NCBI GenBank assembly: GCA_037962975.1
Contig: CM075669.1
Location: 114,654,501 to 114,718,500, forward strand
Source of the DNA: Clitoria ternatea
Taxonomy: Eukaryota > Streptophyta > Magnoliopsida > Fabales > Fabaceae
Direction of reading: 5' to 3'
Length of the DNA: 64,000 nt
Positions 1 through 11,744 of the stretch are shown here, piece by piece (positions within the stretch are counted from its first letter, which is position 1; every line of letters starts with the position of its first letter). The notes beneath the pieces were generated by a model that had not been told where the DNA came from, did not search any database, and saw only the letters and a program-made list of their open reading frames with translations. Both the position numbers and the translations under genes were made by a program.

Positions 1-1761
1 TTTGTTTTCATGGTTTATTCTACAAATGATAGCACGTCGACTACCCTTCAGCCAGGGTGGTGGTTCGAGGCCCCCGGATCCTGTCTGCAGGCCACCACCC
101 CTTCACCACCACAACAGACCACGCCACATGAGACCACCACCCCTTCACCACCATAATAGACCACCCTACAACAAACCACCCCAGAGCAGACTACTTCACC
201 TAGTGGTTTGGATGACATTGGCCTCGAGGCCACCCCACCTCCGGCATCCCCCTACCCATGCTGGTTCCACTGCCGGCCGGAGACAAGTATACTATAATTT
301 GTTTCAAGTTAATTTGTAGCTTGTTAGTTGCTTTGTATATAAAACTCACATAGTTGTATATCAGTTAACTTATTAGTTGTATAGATTGAACTATACTGGG
401 AATTTTTGTGTTTGTAACAGGGCAACTGTTTAAATTTGGAAATGTTATATTTACAGGGGAGACTCTACCGAAATTTTGGTAGCCTCCCCATGCGTAACTT
501 ATTTTTATTTGTTTCTAATTATTGGTTATTACAGCTTTGTTGATAGTAGTCGCATTACCAAAGCGATTACTGAGGTTCTGAAGGCCAATGGGATGGACCA
601 TGTATCTCTTTGACAGATGTAGGGAAGGCTGTCCAAGATAGGTGATTTGACACCTTTTTGGTAAGCTAACACTCCCCTTTGTTGTGAATTTGTGGCTAAT
701 TTATATACCTATTTTTAATATTGAAGTCTCATTTTATATAACAGTGAGATTATCAGTAGACAAAGGGTATGATTGATGAGATTAGGACGGTCTTTGCTAC
801 AAAGGCCTCCAAAATCATCAAGAGTACCCTTTGGAAGGTAAGGGACAAGCGCAAGCGCCCTCATTAGATCCCCAAGGACCACTGGGACGGGATGGTCCAG
901 AAGTAAGGCGGTGTCTTGTTCTAGCAGGCGAGTGCTCAGAACAAGGCAAACAGAGTTGTCGATGCTGCAGCGTTAGTTTACACTGGGGGTAGCATATCAA
1001 CCCTCGATCATAAGAAAAGATTTGTAAGTATATTTATGTTAAACATTTCCTTTATGATTAGTCTGACATGTTTTCCAACAATAATTTCAATGCTTGTTGT
1101 CCACTACAGGAGCTGAGGGAGCACCGCGAGCCTTCCCTATTTAAGGTCATACAAATGACCAAGAAAAACAAAGTTGGTGCATAGGTTAACCAAAAGATGA
1201 CAGATCTAGTGGTATTTTATTTTAACTTACACATGCTTATAATTTACAAATTAGCTTACTAACCCTATCACTATTTTACATTTATAGAAGGCGTATCAGG
1301 CCAAGAGGGCCGAGAAGGAGGCGGAGTTGGTGGCTTTCACTCCTGAGGGGGAGGTACCCCCACCTTATCTTGTTCCGACGATAACATCATCTATATGGAG
1401 GCTGTTGGTGGCATGAACAAGAAAGGGAGGGTGTTGGGTTAGGCAACATGGGCACGCAGCTCACGAAGAAGGGGAAGACCTTTTCCTCTTCCTTCTTTGC
1501 CCTTCCAGCGGATGTTGTTCAGGTCATTCAAAACCTGAACAATGAGCTATAGGAGGAGCGACACCAAAGGTAGCTACTAGAGGAGCGGGCCGAGGCAGAC
1601 CGACAACGGGCAGAGGAGGACCGACGACGGGCCAATGAAGATCACGCCAAGACTCGCCGTCATCTTGCTGCGCAGCAGCAGCTACTGATGCAGTTGATGG
1701 CGAGGCTTCCTCCCCCTACTTCCGAGCCGCCACCACCACCACAGGATCCCCCTCCCCCATG
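1..1761 (+). pseudogene. Decayed CACTA-associated protein, Transposase_24 (Ptta/En/Spm) family
   Basis: Reading through stops and introns gives the pieces of this family in the right order. First comes a Thr/Pro-rich N-terminus (1-300). Then SRITKAITEVLKAN (about 553-595), a piece matching the usual vGKaVqDRwFd motif, and KASKIIKSTLWKVRDKRKRP (about 800-867). Next are SAQNKANR and the hallmark TGGSIS (about 932-1000), REPSLFKV, AYQAKRAEKEAELV, and a Glu/Arg-rich coiled coil (about 1550-1690) running into a proline tail that stops at 1761. Introns with GT/AG ends separate the pieces, for example 661-743. Many in-frame stops (GWVNQ reads with TAG for the W) and small shifts make it inactive. 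The family accompanies the main TNP2 transposase; its exact role here is not visible. Confidence 0.7.
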
Positions 1762-1815
1762 ATTTTACTCTTTTTTCATTTGTTACATTGTATATTGATT
1801 TAGACTTTATATATA

Positions 1816-3083
1816 TGTTGGAAATATGCACTAAAAGCCTATATGGGATGCATCATTTTGAATAAGTCATTTTTTGTTAAATAGTTTAACAACCTTTATT
1901 TATCCTTGGAGTAATAGGTCATATGAGAGGTATTCCTAAAATGTCCCTAGTCAAGTATTTACGTGGGGACATGTAAATACATTAGGACTAGTGTGTGAGT
2001 GTACTAATGATCTGATCTCATAGATCATGGATATAAATGATATCAAGTCTTTACATGGGTACACATTAAGAGTAATGATGTACTGGACAGACCCACCATG
2101 AGAACGTTGCATGGATCGTTACATGAATATCATAAACGATTCTGAATGTGATAACGGTATATGTAGTCCTTTGACCTGAAGTCACTACAATTCCTACATA
2201 AGGAGTTTGTTGTTTTAATACAATCAAACGTCTTCTATAACAAGAGGACTATAAAGGTTGTGGTTAGGCAATGAACAAATTATGCGGAGGGATGTGAGTG
2301 ATGTAGATGGGATTTGTCTCTCCTATGTGACAGGAGTGATATCTATAGGCCACTTGATGGAGTGAGACTAAAGAAATGCATGGCCATGCTAGAAAGAATA
2401 AATATTGGATATTTATTCAGATAAGGTCTACTCCGGTATGAAGTAAAATAAATTGAATCGTACAAGGATAACGCGACCATGCCTTGGGCCCAATTAGGAT
2501 ATCGTGACAAAAGGAACAAACATATAAAATAATTATCACTTATAGGTTATGTTGATAATAAATAATATTCGGACATAATGATGCATTGCTAGATGCCGCT
2601 CTTATTTTATATTAATAATAAAATAGTTTATTATTAATATAACCGAGTATTTTACCTATAGGGTCACACACATAGAGTAAGCCCATCAGGAAATAGCTTT
2701 TTATTTTAGTTGGACTAAAATAAAACTATTGGAACTAACTCATTTAGAATGAGTAAGGAGCCCACTCTTTAGAGAGCAAATTAGGTCAAACCTAAGCCTA
2801 TAAATAGAGCATAAGATGCTCATAGGCGGCTAACCAAAAAGAGACACAAAATATGTAAAAGTTGCAAAAGCTACACGCCGTCAAACTAGCATTTGGAAGG
2901 TGTAGCATTTCTGGTGGGAGTACTCATGTGGACTCCTAAAGGACGAGGCTACGATTGCTTCGATATTCTTCAAGAGGTAATCCTAAAACGTAATTTTTTT
3001 TGTGTTTGTTGAAACACGGCGCTTTTCAAATCCTATGGGAATCCTTGTATTTCTGCTGCTCATACACTAGGGATTCCCTAACA
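1816..3083 (+). repeat. 5' LTR of a Ty1/copia-type retrotransposon
   Basis: The LTR starts TGTTGGAAATATG and ends ATTCCCTAACA, a TG...CA pair with short inverted ends, about 1268 bp. A TATA box (CTATAAATAG, about 2798-2807) marks the U3/R border in plus orientation, leaving about 280 bp of R-U5. A primer-binding site for initiator tRNA-Met follows three bases later, which fixes it as a 5' LTR. It sits 55 bp beyond the stop of the CACTA gene. No matching 3' LTR was seen in the window, so the element is truncated. Confidence 0.75.
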
Positions 3084-3085
3084 GT

Positions 3086-3097
3086 GGTATCAGAGCT
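3086..3097 (+). other. Primer-binding site, initiator tRNA-Met
   Basis: TGGTATCAGAGC lies 2 bases after the copia LTR. It is complementary to the 3' end of plant initiator tRNA-Met, the usual primer of Ty1/copia elements. Confidence 0.85.
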
Positions 3098-3984
3098 TGG
3101 TTGCAAAACCGTGTTTTGGGCAAATATTTGTTTTAAAAAAAAACATCTGAAAAAAAAATTCTTTTATGAAAAGAATTGTAAAGGTTGAATCTTTTTGCAA
3201 AGGTTGCCTCTTTTCTTAGATATGATTCAAAGGTTACATTTTTATTGAAATATTATGTAAAGGTTGCATTTTTTATGAGATATGTCTCAAAGGTTGCACC
3301 TTTTTGAAAGTTAGTATCAATTTAATTTTGTTTTGTATATATTGATCGTTTTTCTCAACATTTTAATTAAAGAACATATTTTTTAGGATGTGCTTTATTA
3401 TATGAACATGTTGTATGTTGCAATGGTGATTGTTTTATATGTGTTCTAATTATAAGGCATGTTAATTTTATGTTCTTTTAATTATATTGAAATCAAGGGT
3501 TGTATGCAATGTATGTCTATATGCTTTCTCTTTCTAATATGAATTGTTCATGTGAGATTGTGTTTAGAAAGTTTAAGAGTTAAACCCTAGCCGTAATGAA
3601 AACTAGGATTCAAAAGTTGAAACCTAGCCATCGTGGTATTTTGTTTATTTGTAAATGTTACAAATAAAATATTTGATTTTAATATTATATTTTTGATTTT
3701 TAAAAGTTGTAAATCAAATTTTAAATGTTTGTTAAATTTAAATTTTGTAAGAGTTACAAATTTAAATAATTTATTCTTATTAATTTTAATAGGATTTGTA
3801 TCATATGTGATCTTTTTAAAATTAATATGATCTGTAGGAGTTACAAATTGATTCATATTTATTAAATTTAATATAATTTATAATTGTTACAAATAGAAGA
3901 TAAGATCTTTATTAAATTTCATAATTTTAAAATCAAAGATTTAATCCTTAATAAATTTGATAGGATTTGTAAAAGAATTAAAAC
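3098..3984 (+). other. AT-rich copia leader remnant, no gene
   Basis: This is very AT-rich DNA with repeated AAGGTTGCA/AAGGTTACA words at 3180-3300 and repeated GTTACAAATTTAAAT-like words at 3650-3900. No gag reading frame is recognisable; short AT-rich frames here look accidental. It probably is the untranslated leader of the copia element cut short by deletion. Where copia ends and CACTA resumes is not clear. Confidence 0.4.
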
Positions 3985-4437
3985 ATATATTAGTGACGGA
4001 ATGGAATTGTTCGCTAACCTATCAATAATAGCGACGACTTAACGTAGTTGCTAGGTGTCCAGCCATAGCGACGGCCCGCAGTTGTCGCTAATTTGCCAGT
4101 ACTAGCGACGACCTAGAGTGGTTGCTAGTTGGCCAATACTAGCGATGGTCTATCATGGGTCGCTAAAGTGGCAGCAACAACGACGGTTAATGGTGGTCGC
4201 TAATATACCACTAATAGCGACCGCCTGTGTCACCACTTAAGGGACCCATTTAGCGACAACGTGACACCGTCAAAAAGTTTATGATCGAGTAACTTGTCAT
4301 TGTTGTGTTGTCAGCGATGATAGATACAACAATGGTATCTTGTCCGTCATAAGTTTCGTCGCTAATGGTGTTAGCAACAGGAAAATCACGATTTAGCGAT
4401 GGGTTCGGGTGGTCGCTGACAGGGTTTTTTTTGTTGT
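3985..4437 (+). repeat. CACTA subterminal repeat field (AGCGAC words)
   Basis: At least ten copies of TAGCGACGR or its reverse complement (TCGCTA) are spaced every 20-50 bp, in both orientations. The field ends in a T-rich terminus at 4437. In En/Spm-type elements such subterminal motifs are bound by the element-encoded TNPA-like protein. Confidence 0.6.
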
Positions 4438-4690
4438 GTAGGATGGTCAGGAATAATTTTGAACTTGCTTGAACCGAGTTCATAGAATGAATTTATAAAC
4501 ACGGTTCTATAAAAGAACCACATTTATAGTTTGTATCTATGAGCATTGTTCTTTTGAAACCGTGTTTATAGATGCACCCTACGAACTCAATGTCAAACTG
4601 GGTTCATACCTTTAGACTTATAAACATGGCCGAAACAAACTCGTTTTGGCAATCAAATTCATAATCTAATTTTAACTTAGTTCAAAAGAG
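4438..4690. repeat. Fragment with AACCGTGTTTATA-type inverted motifs
   Basis: ATAAACACGGTTCT at about 4497 is mirrored by GAAACCGTGTTTATAG at about 4557, with diverged copies between. The words resemble the subterminal motif of the CACTA element at 36396-37838 (CACGGTT/AACCGTGCTTA). It is probably a fragment of another CACTA-type end. No coding potential is seen. Confidence 0.35.
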
Positions 4691-5268
4691 TGAGGCGAGT
4701 CTTGGTTCCGAGCAAGGATCTTCAGGTGAGACGGGTCTTAGCCACGTAGAGGGAAAACGATAACTGTCATTTGCTATCACAAGGGAATAGAGGCACGCGC
4801 TTGTCATGATTGCGCCATTTTTGTATCCCAGGGTCATTTAAAGGTGCGTCGTTTCACCCAAAGTTGTCTTGAAGCGCCACATCCGTCGATCAAGGGCTCT
4901 TGTATCCTTAATCGTTGGATCTTGGATTACATGGCCTCCCCTGGGGGTGTCAGCTCTTAGATACATCACGTCCATTGCTCCCTTGGCTTTTTGTATTCTC
5001 ACTGTTGGATGAAGGGGTATGACCAAAAGGTGTCACCTCCTTATAAATTCATCCTCCTTCTTCATTTCAAAGTTTTCAGGCCTTCGACATTCTTCCACCT
5101 CTTTCGTTAAGTAGCTCTGTACTTCCCGGTGATTTCTGCTGCTATCTTTGTTTCATCTTTTGCCCTCTTTAGCATTTCTTTTTGTCAGGTCAGTGCTTCT
5201 CTTTGCTCTAGGCTTTCTTCATTTCTCAACTTCTTTTACTTAATTTTGGGAATTATTGTAGTGTATCC
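4690..5268 (+). promoter_or_regulatory. Putative promoter and 5' UTR of the antisense ORF of Element A
   Basis: TATAAATTC at 5042-5050 lies about 220 bp before the ATG at 5269 and is followed by a CT-rich leader. The arrangement parallels Element C, where TATAAATAG at 39363 precedes the antisense ORF by about 215 bp. This suggests that the antisense gene carries its own promoter. This is inference from position and sequence. Confidence 0.45.
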
Positions 5269-7517
5269 ATGGCAGGGGTTTATGACTGGGTTAGGGATGA
5301 AGTGTTGCTCATCCCTTCGCCTCTCCGGAGTGAGGAGTCAGTGGCCCGTTTATGGGAATTAGGGACTTTCAATCACTCTACCTTGGGTCATAACGTAGAA
5401 TGCATTTGTTGTTCTACCTCTGATAGGGTTTACCACGAGCGTAATGACCCTAGTAAGCTAGATTTTACTTTCATGTACGAGATCTTCTTCTCCTGACTTC
5501 ATCTTTCTTTTCCCTTCTCTGAATTTCAGATTGGGGTTTTGTGCGCATTGAACATTACCCCTACTCAACTTCATTTGAATGGTTGGGCATTTGTCAAGGT
5601 GTTTGAGATACTATGCGAGCACGTTTTCCGCACTCTTTCTGTTTCTTTATTCTTTTACTTCTTCAATGCTAAGATCCTCAAGGCCGGGACACCCCATGGT
5701 GGATTTCACTCCATGGTGTTGCTCGTCGTAATCTTATTAGAGCCTTTGACCAATCCTATAAAAACTTTAAAATGGGCTTCTTCAAGATCTGAGTCAGGTT
5801 GGACCCACCTGGAGAGGATTTCTTACATTACCCTAACTCCTCAACCGCGTTTCCCACTGTACTGGATTCGTAACCCGGTTCAATTTCGAGTTTCCTTAGA
5901 TGACTTGACCTTGTCTGAGATAACGGTTGCCAAGTTTTTATCTGACAACTTGGGAATCTTTTTTAGCTCCCAGGCATTGATCGCTCTATCTCCTCATCCA
6001 AGTTCTCTTGACACTTGGATAGGTGAGAGTAGTATCTGTTTTACTATATACGCCTATATAGCTTTTAGTTATTTTTGGTTTATGTGTTCTGAGCGATTAT
6101 TTATGTTTGTGCAGCTGACATGGCCAAGAAGATTTATTTGAAGGATCTGAAGAAACAATACCTTGGGAAGGGTTTCCGAGCGGGAGGGAGGAAAGAGGTG
6201 ACACAAAATGGCAAGAGCTCTGCTGCTCCTGGGGACTCTTCCTGGGTTATCACCAATATCGTCCCAATCTTTATGGTTCCTACTACTTCTCAGCTAGAGA
6301 GGGAAGCAGAGCGACCATCTAAGAAGCCTTGTTCGGGGGATCTTGGCCAGGAGGGTGGAATGGGGTCAAAGGACTTTGAGGCGAGCCATCCTGACTCCCC
6401 TCGGCACACTAAAGATTAAGCTGGGACGGGAGTCTCTCGGGTCATTATATCTGATAGCCCTAAGCAGGGAGAAGAGATTCCTGAGCTTCAGCGTCAGGTG
6501 AGCCGAAGGTCGGGTGAAACTAGCTCTATAGGAGAGGTGTCAGCGGAGCGGATTGCCGCGACCCTTCCTAGTGAGACGAAGCTCAAAAATAGTAGGTAGG
6601 AGAGTTTTACCAACGGGTCTTTATCTGGCACCCACAATCCTATTCAGTCAGTGTAGAATATCTGATTCCCAGTTCTGGGCTTCGTGGACCAGATAGTGGT
6701 CTACAAGGAGGATGAGAGGATGTTTGAAGGTTCGAACATTCCATCTATGTATTAGGCGATAGAGATGTTCAACCTCCGAGCGACCTCAATGACTCGGTTC
6801 TTGGAGAAAAAGTTCATGGAATAGGAGAAAGAGTTGGCGAAGCTGAGGGTGGAGAGGGCCACCGTTCTTTGGGAGAAGGACCAGCTGCAGCAATCCCATG
6901 ACTTCTTTACCATGCAGCTCGACAACACTCTGAAGGAGCTCGGGGAAATGGCCGACGAGCTTAAACAGGCGAAGGCTGAGCTGTCTGAAGCCTGGAGGGG
7001 GCAGGAGCTTGTCGAGACAAAGCTGATTACTACCGTGGAACAATGTGCCAATCTTGGTAGGCAGCTGAGCTCTGTCGAGGAGGCTTATGGCTTGGTTTAC
7101 ATGGGTAAGAGGAAGGCAGAGGAAAAGCTATCAAAGGTGAATTCTGCCTTGGAGAAAGAGAGGGAACAGAGAGAAGCTTCCAAGCTTTTCATGGTGGGGG
7201 AACTATCAGAAAAATATGTGGCTGCCTTCGACCTTTGCTAACAACAGATACAAGTGCTGAATCCTTCCTTGGAGCTGAATATGGAAGGCATCAACCCGTT
7301 TTGCATTGTTGTGGATAGGAAGATAGTGGATCTCTCGGATTCCGAGGGGGAGGAAGAGGTGGCTGCTGAAACTGTTGAGGCTAATATCGGGGTCGGATCG
7401 GGTGGTCCCATGGATTTTGCGGTACCTCAGGGTGACACTTCCGCTCTCGGTGCCTCGTCTGCTGAAACTCCTGCTCTCACTGTTCCTACTGGGGATTCTT
7501 CGGCCGTGGATGCTTAG
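5269..7517 (+). pseudogene. Antisense ORF (aORF) of Element A, Transposase_28-like N-terminus plus coiled coil
   Basis: The start ATGGCAGGGG opens with MAGVYDWVRDEVL, a conserved beginning of these retrotransposon-borne plant proteins. NITPTQLHLNGWAFVKVFEI (about 5545-5604) is the hallmark of the 'putative gypsy type transposon' domain (PF04195). An intron with GT/AG ends at 6023-6114 joins DTWI to ADMAKK in frame. After a low-complexity linker come about 200 residues of coiled coil (ELKQAKAELSEAWR at about 6957-6998). A C-terminal motif LNPSLELNMEGINPF (7258-7302) and an acidic tail ending at 7517 close the protein. Several in-frame stops (6417, 6597, 6655, 6751, 6823, 7239) and a break near 5490-5530 inactivate it. 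The C-terminal motif aligns with RNPGVALNTAGIHPYYEF in Element C. Function is unknown for the family. Confidence 0.7.
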
Positions 7518-7911
7518 CATTTTTCTTTTCTTATCTTCTTTTGTTTTGCCCTTTGTAAGTTATGATTTTTACTTTATGAATGAAAAGTTAAGTTTCCATT
7601 GTTTTCCTGTTGCCTGACTTGTTTGACTTGTGTTATTCGCATTTTACTTTATCGATGGGTTTATGCCCGAACAAACTTTTAAATCTCGTGTACGTGTGTA
7701 TTGAAAGTTCAGATCCTTCTTAAGGGCCTATCTTACATTGGATTCATTCTGAGAGGAGAGAAGTCTTTAAATTATAAATGAAAGCCTATATTGTGCCAAT
7801 TGAATGCTTATTTCACATCTGTCCTTGACCATGTGTTGTACTTTTATGGGCAGGCAATATGGCTTCATGTAAGCTAACTCTAAAAGATCTAATAAACCGT
7901 TCCTAGGAGGT

Positions 7912-9108
7912 ATACCCGCAGGGAGTTGAGATGAGGGCTACTAAGAAACCGAGACCCTTCTTGGTAGCGAAAGGGGTCGATGGAGCATCCGAGCCTCGGG
8001 CGACTCCGGTCATCACTCCTGTTGCAGTCGTTACCACTACCGATGGTGGGGGAAGGAGACGGAGGTCTCTGCCCTGGCGGCTCGTGGAGAGACTTCAAGG
8101 CTAGTCAGGGAAGCGATCTCTAACCCCAACCACTTTATATCCGCGAAGTCAATCACCAGGACCCTCCCAGGTGTGATGGACACGACCGAATGTCCGTGGG
8201 AAGAGTTTGTTGATAGGTCATTGGGTGTTGATAGGATGCCAGCTCTTTCCCTTTGGGATATGCACTTTCCAATTTCACCATTCGTGGATCGCACGATCCT
8301 TTTCGAGGAAGACGAGGGAAAATATGCTTCCTTCGATCCCATCACCATGTGCAAAGCTACAGAGATGTTTAGACTCTAGGCAACGTTGATATCCAGAGCT
8401 CTTGAAAAGCGGTTGGTTAATTAGGATAGCGTAGTGGCAACATTGATCCAAGAACACGAATCTTTGAAGAAGGACAATGAGCTGCTGAGAGAGAGGAGAA
8501 AAAAAGATGCTGCCCGGGATAAGGGTACGAGGGAGTTGATCGCTTCTATGAAGTTGGTCTTGCAACGGTCGGAGCTAGACCTAAAGACTGTACGGGAGGA
8601 GCGAGATTCGGTGAAGTTATAGTTGGCCATTGCTGAAGAAAACCTGAAGATTACGAGGATGGGACGAGACTGGGAGGAGTCACAGTTATCGATTGCAGAG
8701 GACAGGTGCTCCTACTAGGATCGAAGGGTTGCAGAGGTCAATGAGACATATAATGTCTTGTCTTTCAAGAAACACACATTAGAGAGGGAACTTCAGTCGG
8801 CTCGATCGGATTTGGAGGCTCTAAAAAAGGAGGCAAAGGAGAATCTCATGGCAACGGAGCAGGATACCGCTGTAAAGTATTTCAACACATTCCACTTTTG
8901 TCAAGAGCAAATTTCTATTCTCAACCCCGTTATTGTACTAAATTTTAAAGGTCTTGATCCCTTTAAGGTGATTGTGGATGGCTAAATTGTTCCCCTATCT
9001 GACTCTAAAGGTGAGCAGAAGGATGCTGACGGGGGCGAGGAGCGAGGTGTGTCTGGGCTGGCATCCGAAGTTTCGACTGTTGGGCCTTCCAAAGCGATTA
9101 TTCATGTA
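7912..9108 (+). pseudogene. Second, N-terminally truncated aORF copy in Element A
   Basis: This stretch lacks the Transposase_28-like half. It carries the middle and C-terminal parts of the same protein family: REAISNPNHFISAKSITR (about 8108-8160), VDRSLGVDRMPALSLW, then a Lys/Glu-rich coiled coil (8434-8870). It ends with ISILNPVIVLNFKGLDPF (about 8911-8964), homologous to the C-terminal motif of the first copy, and a VDG(stop)IVPLSDS tail matching VDRKIVDLSDS. Stops at 8380, 8422, 8620, 8717 and 8983 and a shift near 8060 break it. The two copies differ too much for a recent duplication, so they may come from different Tat families joined by recombination. Confidence 0.55.
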
Positions 9109-9269
9109 GCATCTTTTTTCTTTTTGTCTTGTGAATGCACTTGTGCAAATACTTAATGGTATTAAGGAAGCTCTCTTGGCTGTCTTGGATTCTTCGGTTA
9201 TTGCCTTCTTTTGTCATTTTATGGTTTCAGTCGGATACCAATCGCCTTGTTGAGGCTTTCAATCGAAAA

Positions 9270-10262
9270 TTAAACTTTTCACTAACTTGAATGATGTTTG
9301 AATGAAATCGAATTCAAGCCTTCAGATCGAGTACCGAGGGATCGATTCCGCACTCAGACTTTTCGTATACTTGAATAAAATAAAGCCTTCAGATCTAGTG
9401 CCAAGAGATCGATTCCGCGCTCAGACTTTTTCGTATACTTGAACGAAATCAAGCCTTTAGATCGAGTGCCGAGGGATCGATTCTGCGCTCAGACTTTTCG
9501 TATACTTGAACAAAATCAAGTCTTCAGATTGAGTGCCGAGGGATCAATTCCGTGCTCAGACTTTTTTGTATACTTAAACGAAATCAAGCCTTCAGATCGA
9601 GTGCTGAAGGATCGATTCCGCGCTTGGACTTTTTCGTATACTTGAACGAAATCAAGCCTTCAGATCGATTGCTGACGGATCGATTCTACGCTCGAACATT
9701 TCGTATACTTGAATGAAATCAAGCTTCAGATCGAGTGCCGAGGGATCGATTCCGCGTTTGGACTTTTTTGTATACTTGAACGAAATCAAGCCTTTCGATT
9801 GAGTGTCAAGGGATCGATTCCGCGCTCAGACTTTTCGTATACTTGAACAAAATCAAGCCTTCAGATTGAGTGCCGAGGGATTGATTCCGCGCTTGGACTT
9901 TTTTGTATACTTGAACGAAATCAAGCCTTCAAATCGAGTGCCAAGGGATCGATTTCATACTCGGACTTTTTCGTATACTTAAACTAAATCAAGCCTTCAG
10001 ATCCAGTGTCAAGGGATCGATTCCGTGCTCGGACTTTTCATATACTTGAATGAAACCAAGCCTTCAGATTGAGTGTCGAGGGATCGATTCCGCGCTCGGA
10101 CTTTTTTGTATACTTGAACAAAATCAAGCCTTCAGATCGAGTGCCGAGGGATCGATTCCGCGCTCAGACTTTTCATATACTTGAACAAAATTAAGCCTTG
10201 AGATCGAGTACCGAGGGATCGATTCCACGCTCGGGCTTTTCGTATACTTGGTCGAAATCAAG
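9270..10262 (+). repeat. Tandem array, about 67-bp unit, about 14 copies
   Basis: The unit reads roughly ACTTGAACGAAATCAAGCC, then TTCAGATCGAGTGCCGAGGG, then ATCGATTCCGCGCTCAGACT, then TTTTCGTAT. Copies succeed each other without spacers and differ by point changes and 1-2 bp indels. The array lies between the end of the antisense gene (plus strand) and the end of integrase (minus strand), where Tat and Ogre elements are known to carry hypervariable tandem repeats. Confidence 0.9.
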
Positions 10263-10398
10263 AAGTTTTTAATGAATAATATCGAAAAAAAATTATTGAA
10301 AAGATGGTAGTGGGGGGGCCTCGTTAAAACCTCCTGAGGGAAAAACCCAGTAGGAGAAACCCCTCAGGTAGGAAAAAGAGTGTGCGAGTTTACAATAA
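10263..10398 (-). other. Short spacer between array and integrase stop
   Basis: It contains GGGGGGGCCTCGTTAAAACC and a CCTGAGGG/CCCCTCAGG inverted pair. It is probably the 3' untranslated stretch after pol. No gene is seen. Confidence 0.3.
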
Positions 10399-11704
10399 TT
10401 AGCTGAAATACATCTTTAGATGGGTCGCATTCTAAGTTCTAGGGAGTTCCTTGCCTGATAATTCTTTTATTCGGTATATGCCTTTCTTTAATGCTTCTCT
10501 GACTCGGTATGGCCCTTCCTAAGAGGGCGCAAGTTTGCCATCTTCTCGTGCTCTTTTGTTATTGTCTGTGGTGCGTAGAACGAGATCGCCTTTTCTAAAG
10601 GGTTGGGGACGGAGAAAAGAGTTACATTTTGGGGGAGATTTGTGTTTAGCCGCCTGTATCTTGATGTATGCCACATCTCGCTCTTCTAGGCTGAGATCTT
10701 GATCTTCTTACCTTCCTTCGTCGTTTGTGTCTTCATCATAAGCAAGACGTCGAAAAGTGGGCTCTCCCAACTCGACAGGTATCATGGCATCGGCTCTGTA
10801 CGTGAGTTGGAACAGAGTCTCGTGGGTCGACGAGTGTCGAGTAGTGTGGTAGGCCTAAAGAATTCCATGCAATTCTTCTTTCCATCGACCCTTGGCTTGT
10901 CCGAGTTGTCTTTTTAGTTGTTGGAGGATGACTTTGTTTGCTGCCTCAGCTTGACCGTTGGTTTGCGGGTGTTCCATGGAGGAGAATTTTCTGTTTAGGC
11001 CCAAGTTTTCATAAAATTCTACAAAACTTTTATCTGCAAACGGTCGGCCATTGTCAGAAATGATAGTGTATGGGAGTCTGTGCCTACAAATGATGTGCTT
11101 CCATGTGAAAGTTTGCACTTTGGCTGTCGTGATGGTTGCCAAGGCTTCGGCTTCGATCCATTTGGTGAAGAAGTCGATGGCTACCAAGAAAAGCTTGAGT
11201 TGTCCTTTTCTGGGGGAAAGGACCCAAAATATCCATTCCCCAAGTGTTAAAAGGCCAAGGTGACAGTATTCCATGTAATGACTTCGGATGGTTGTGGATC
11301 CGGTTAGCATTGCGCTAGTAAGAGTCATACTTTTTGACAAAGTCGTAACAATCGGAGCGTAGAGTGGGCCAGAAATATCCTGCTCTGAGGACTCGGGCCG
11401 CTAAGGGTCGGACCCCTCCATGAAGACCACAAATTCCTTAGTGTAACTGTCTGATGATGTAATCGGCTTGTTCTTCATTTAGGCATTTCAGGAGAGGCAT
11501 GGTGAAGCCTCTCTTATATAAGAGTCTATCCATCAAAATGTAATTGGCTGCTTGGACCTGCAATTTCTTTGCTTGTTGCCGGTCCTCCGGGAGTGTTCCT
11601 TGCTTTATAAAATCAACGATAGGGATCATCCATGTATTTTTAATTTGAACCTCACCTACCTGATGAATCTGTTTTGTTTCCTGGATTGTAGGCTCATCCA
11701 ACAC
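10399..11704 (-). pseudogene. Integrase of Element A (Tat lineage), decayed
   Basis: Reading leftwards: a linker from RNase H, then the zinc-binding region (RAGYFWPTLRSDCYDFVKK, with the expected CxxC partly lost as CDSY). The core keeps DFFTKWIEAEA, IISDNGRPF and HPQTNGQAEAANK, that is, the D, D and E of the DDE catalytic triad. The C-terminus RKGDLVLR and GKLAPS-EGPYRV ends LKMYFS with a TAA at 10399-10401. Frameshifts occur near 11200-11340 and around 10855-10980, plus stops, so no active protein is made. The closest relative in the window is the integrase of Element C. Confidence 0.8.
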
Positions 11705-11744
11705 GAACTGGACAATCGTCTTAAGGTTCCCCTTTTTAACTGTG

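Larger units (their letters stand above)
1..4437 (+). mobile_element. 3' part of a CACTA (En/Spm) transposon, interrupted by a copia LTR
   Basis: A decayed transposase-type gene (to 1761) is followed by subterminal repeats built on AGCGAC (about 3985-4420). The run ends in TTTTTTTTGTTGTGTAG at about 4437, the reverse complement of a CACTA-like terminus (CTACACAACAAAAA). In autonomous plant CACTA elements the Transposase_24-type gene lies near one end, just inside the subterminal repeats, and that order is seen here. The other terminus lies left of the window. A copia LTR with leader (1816 to about 3980) is inserted between gene and terminus. The terminal CACTA bases themselves are mutated, so the exact end and its target duplication are uncertain. 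Confidence 0.55.

Noticed and set aside
2..319. His/Pro-rich 105-codon frame at the window start
   Set aside because: Another frame gives the Thr/Pro-rich N-terminus expected for the CACTA gene; this frame is a shadow.
9270..10262. CRISPR-like array
   Set aside because: Units are contiguous tandem repeats without unique spacers, in a plant retrotransposon. The same holds for 42481-43515.
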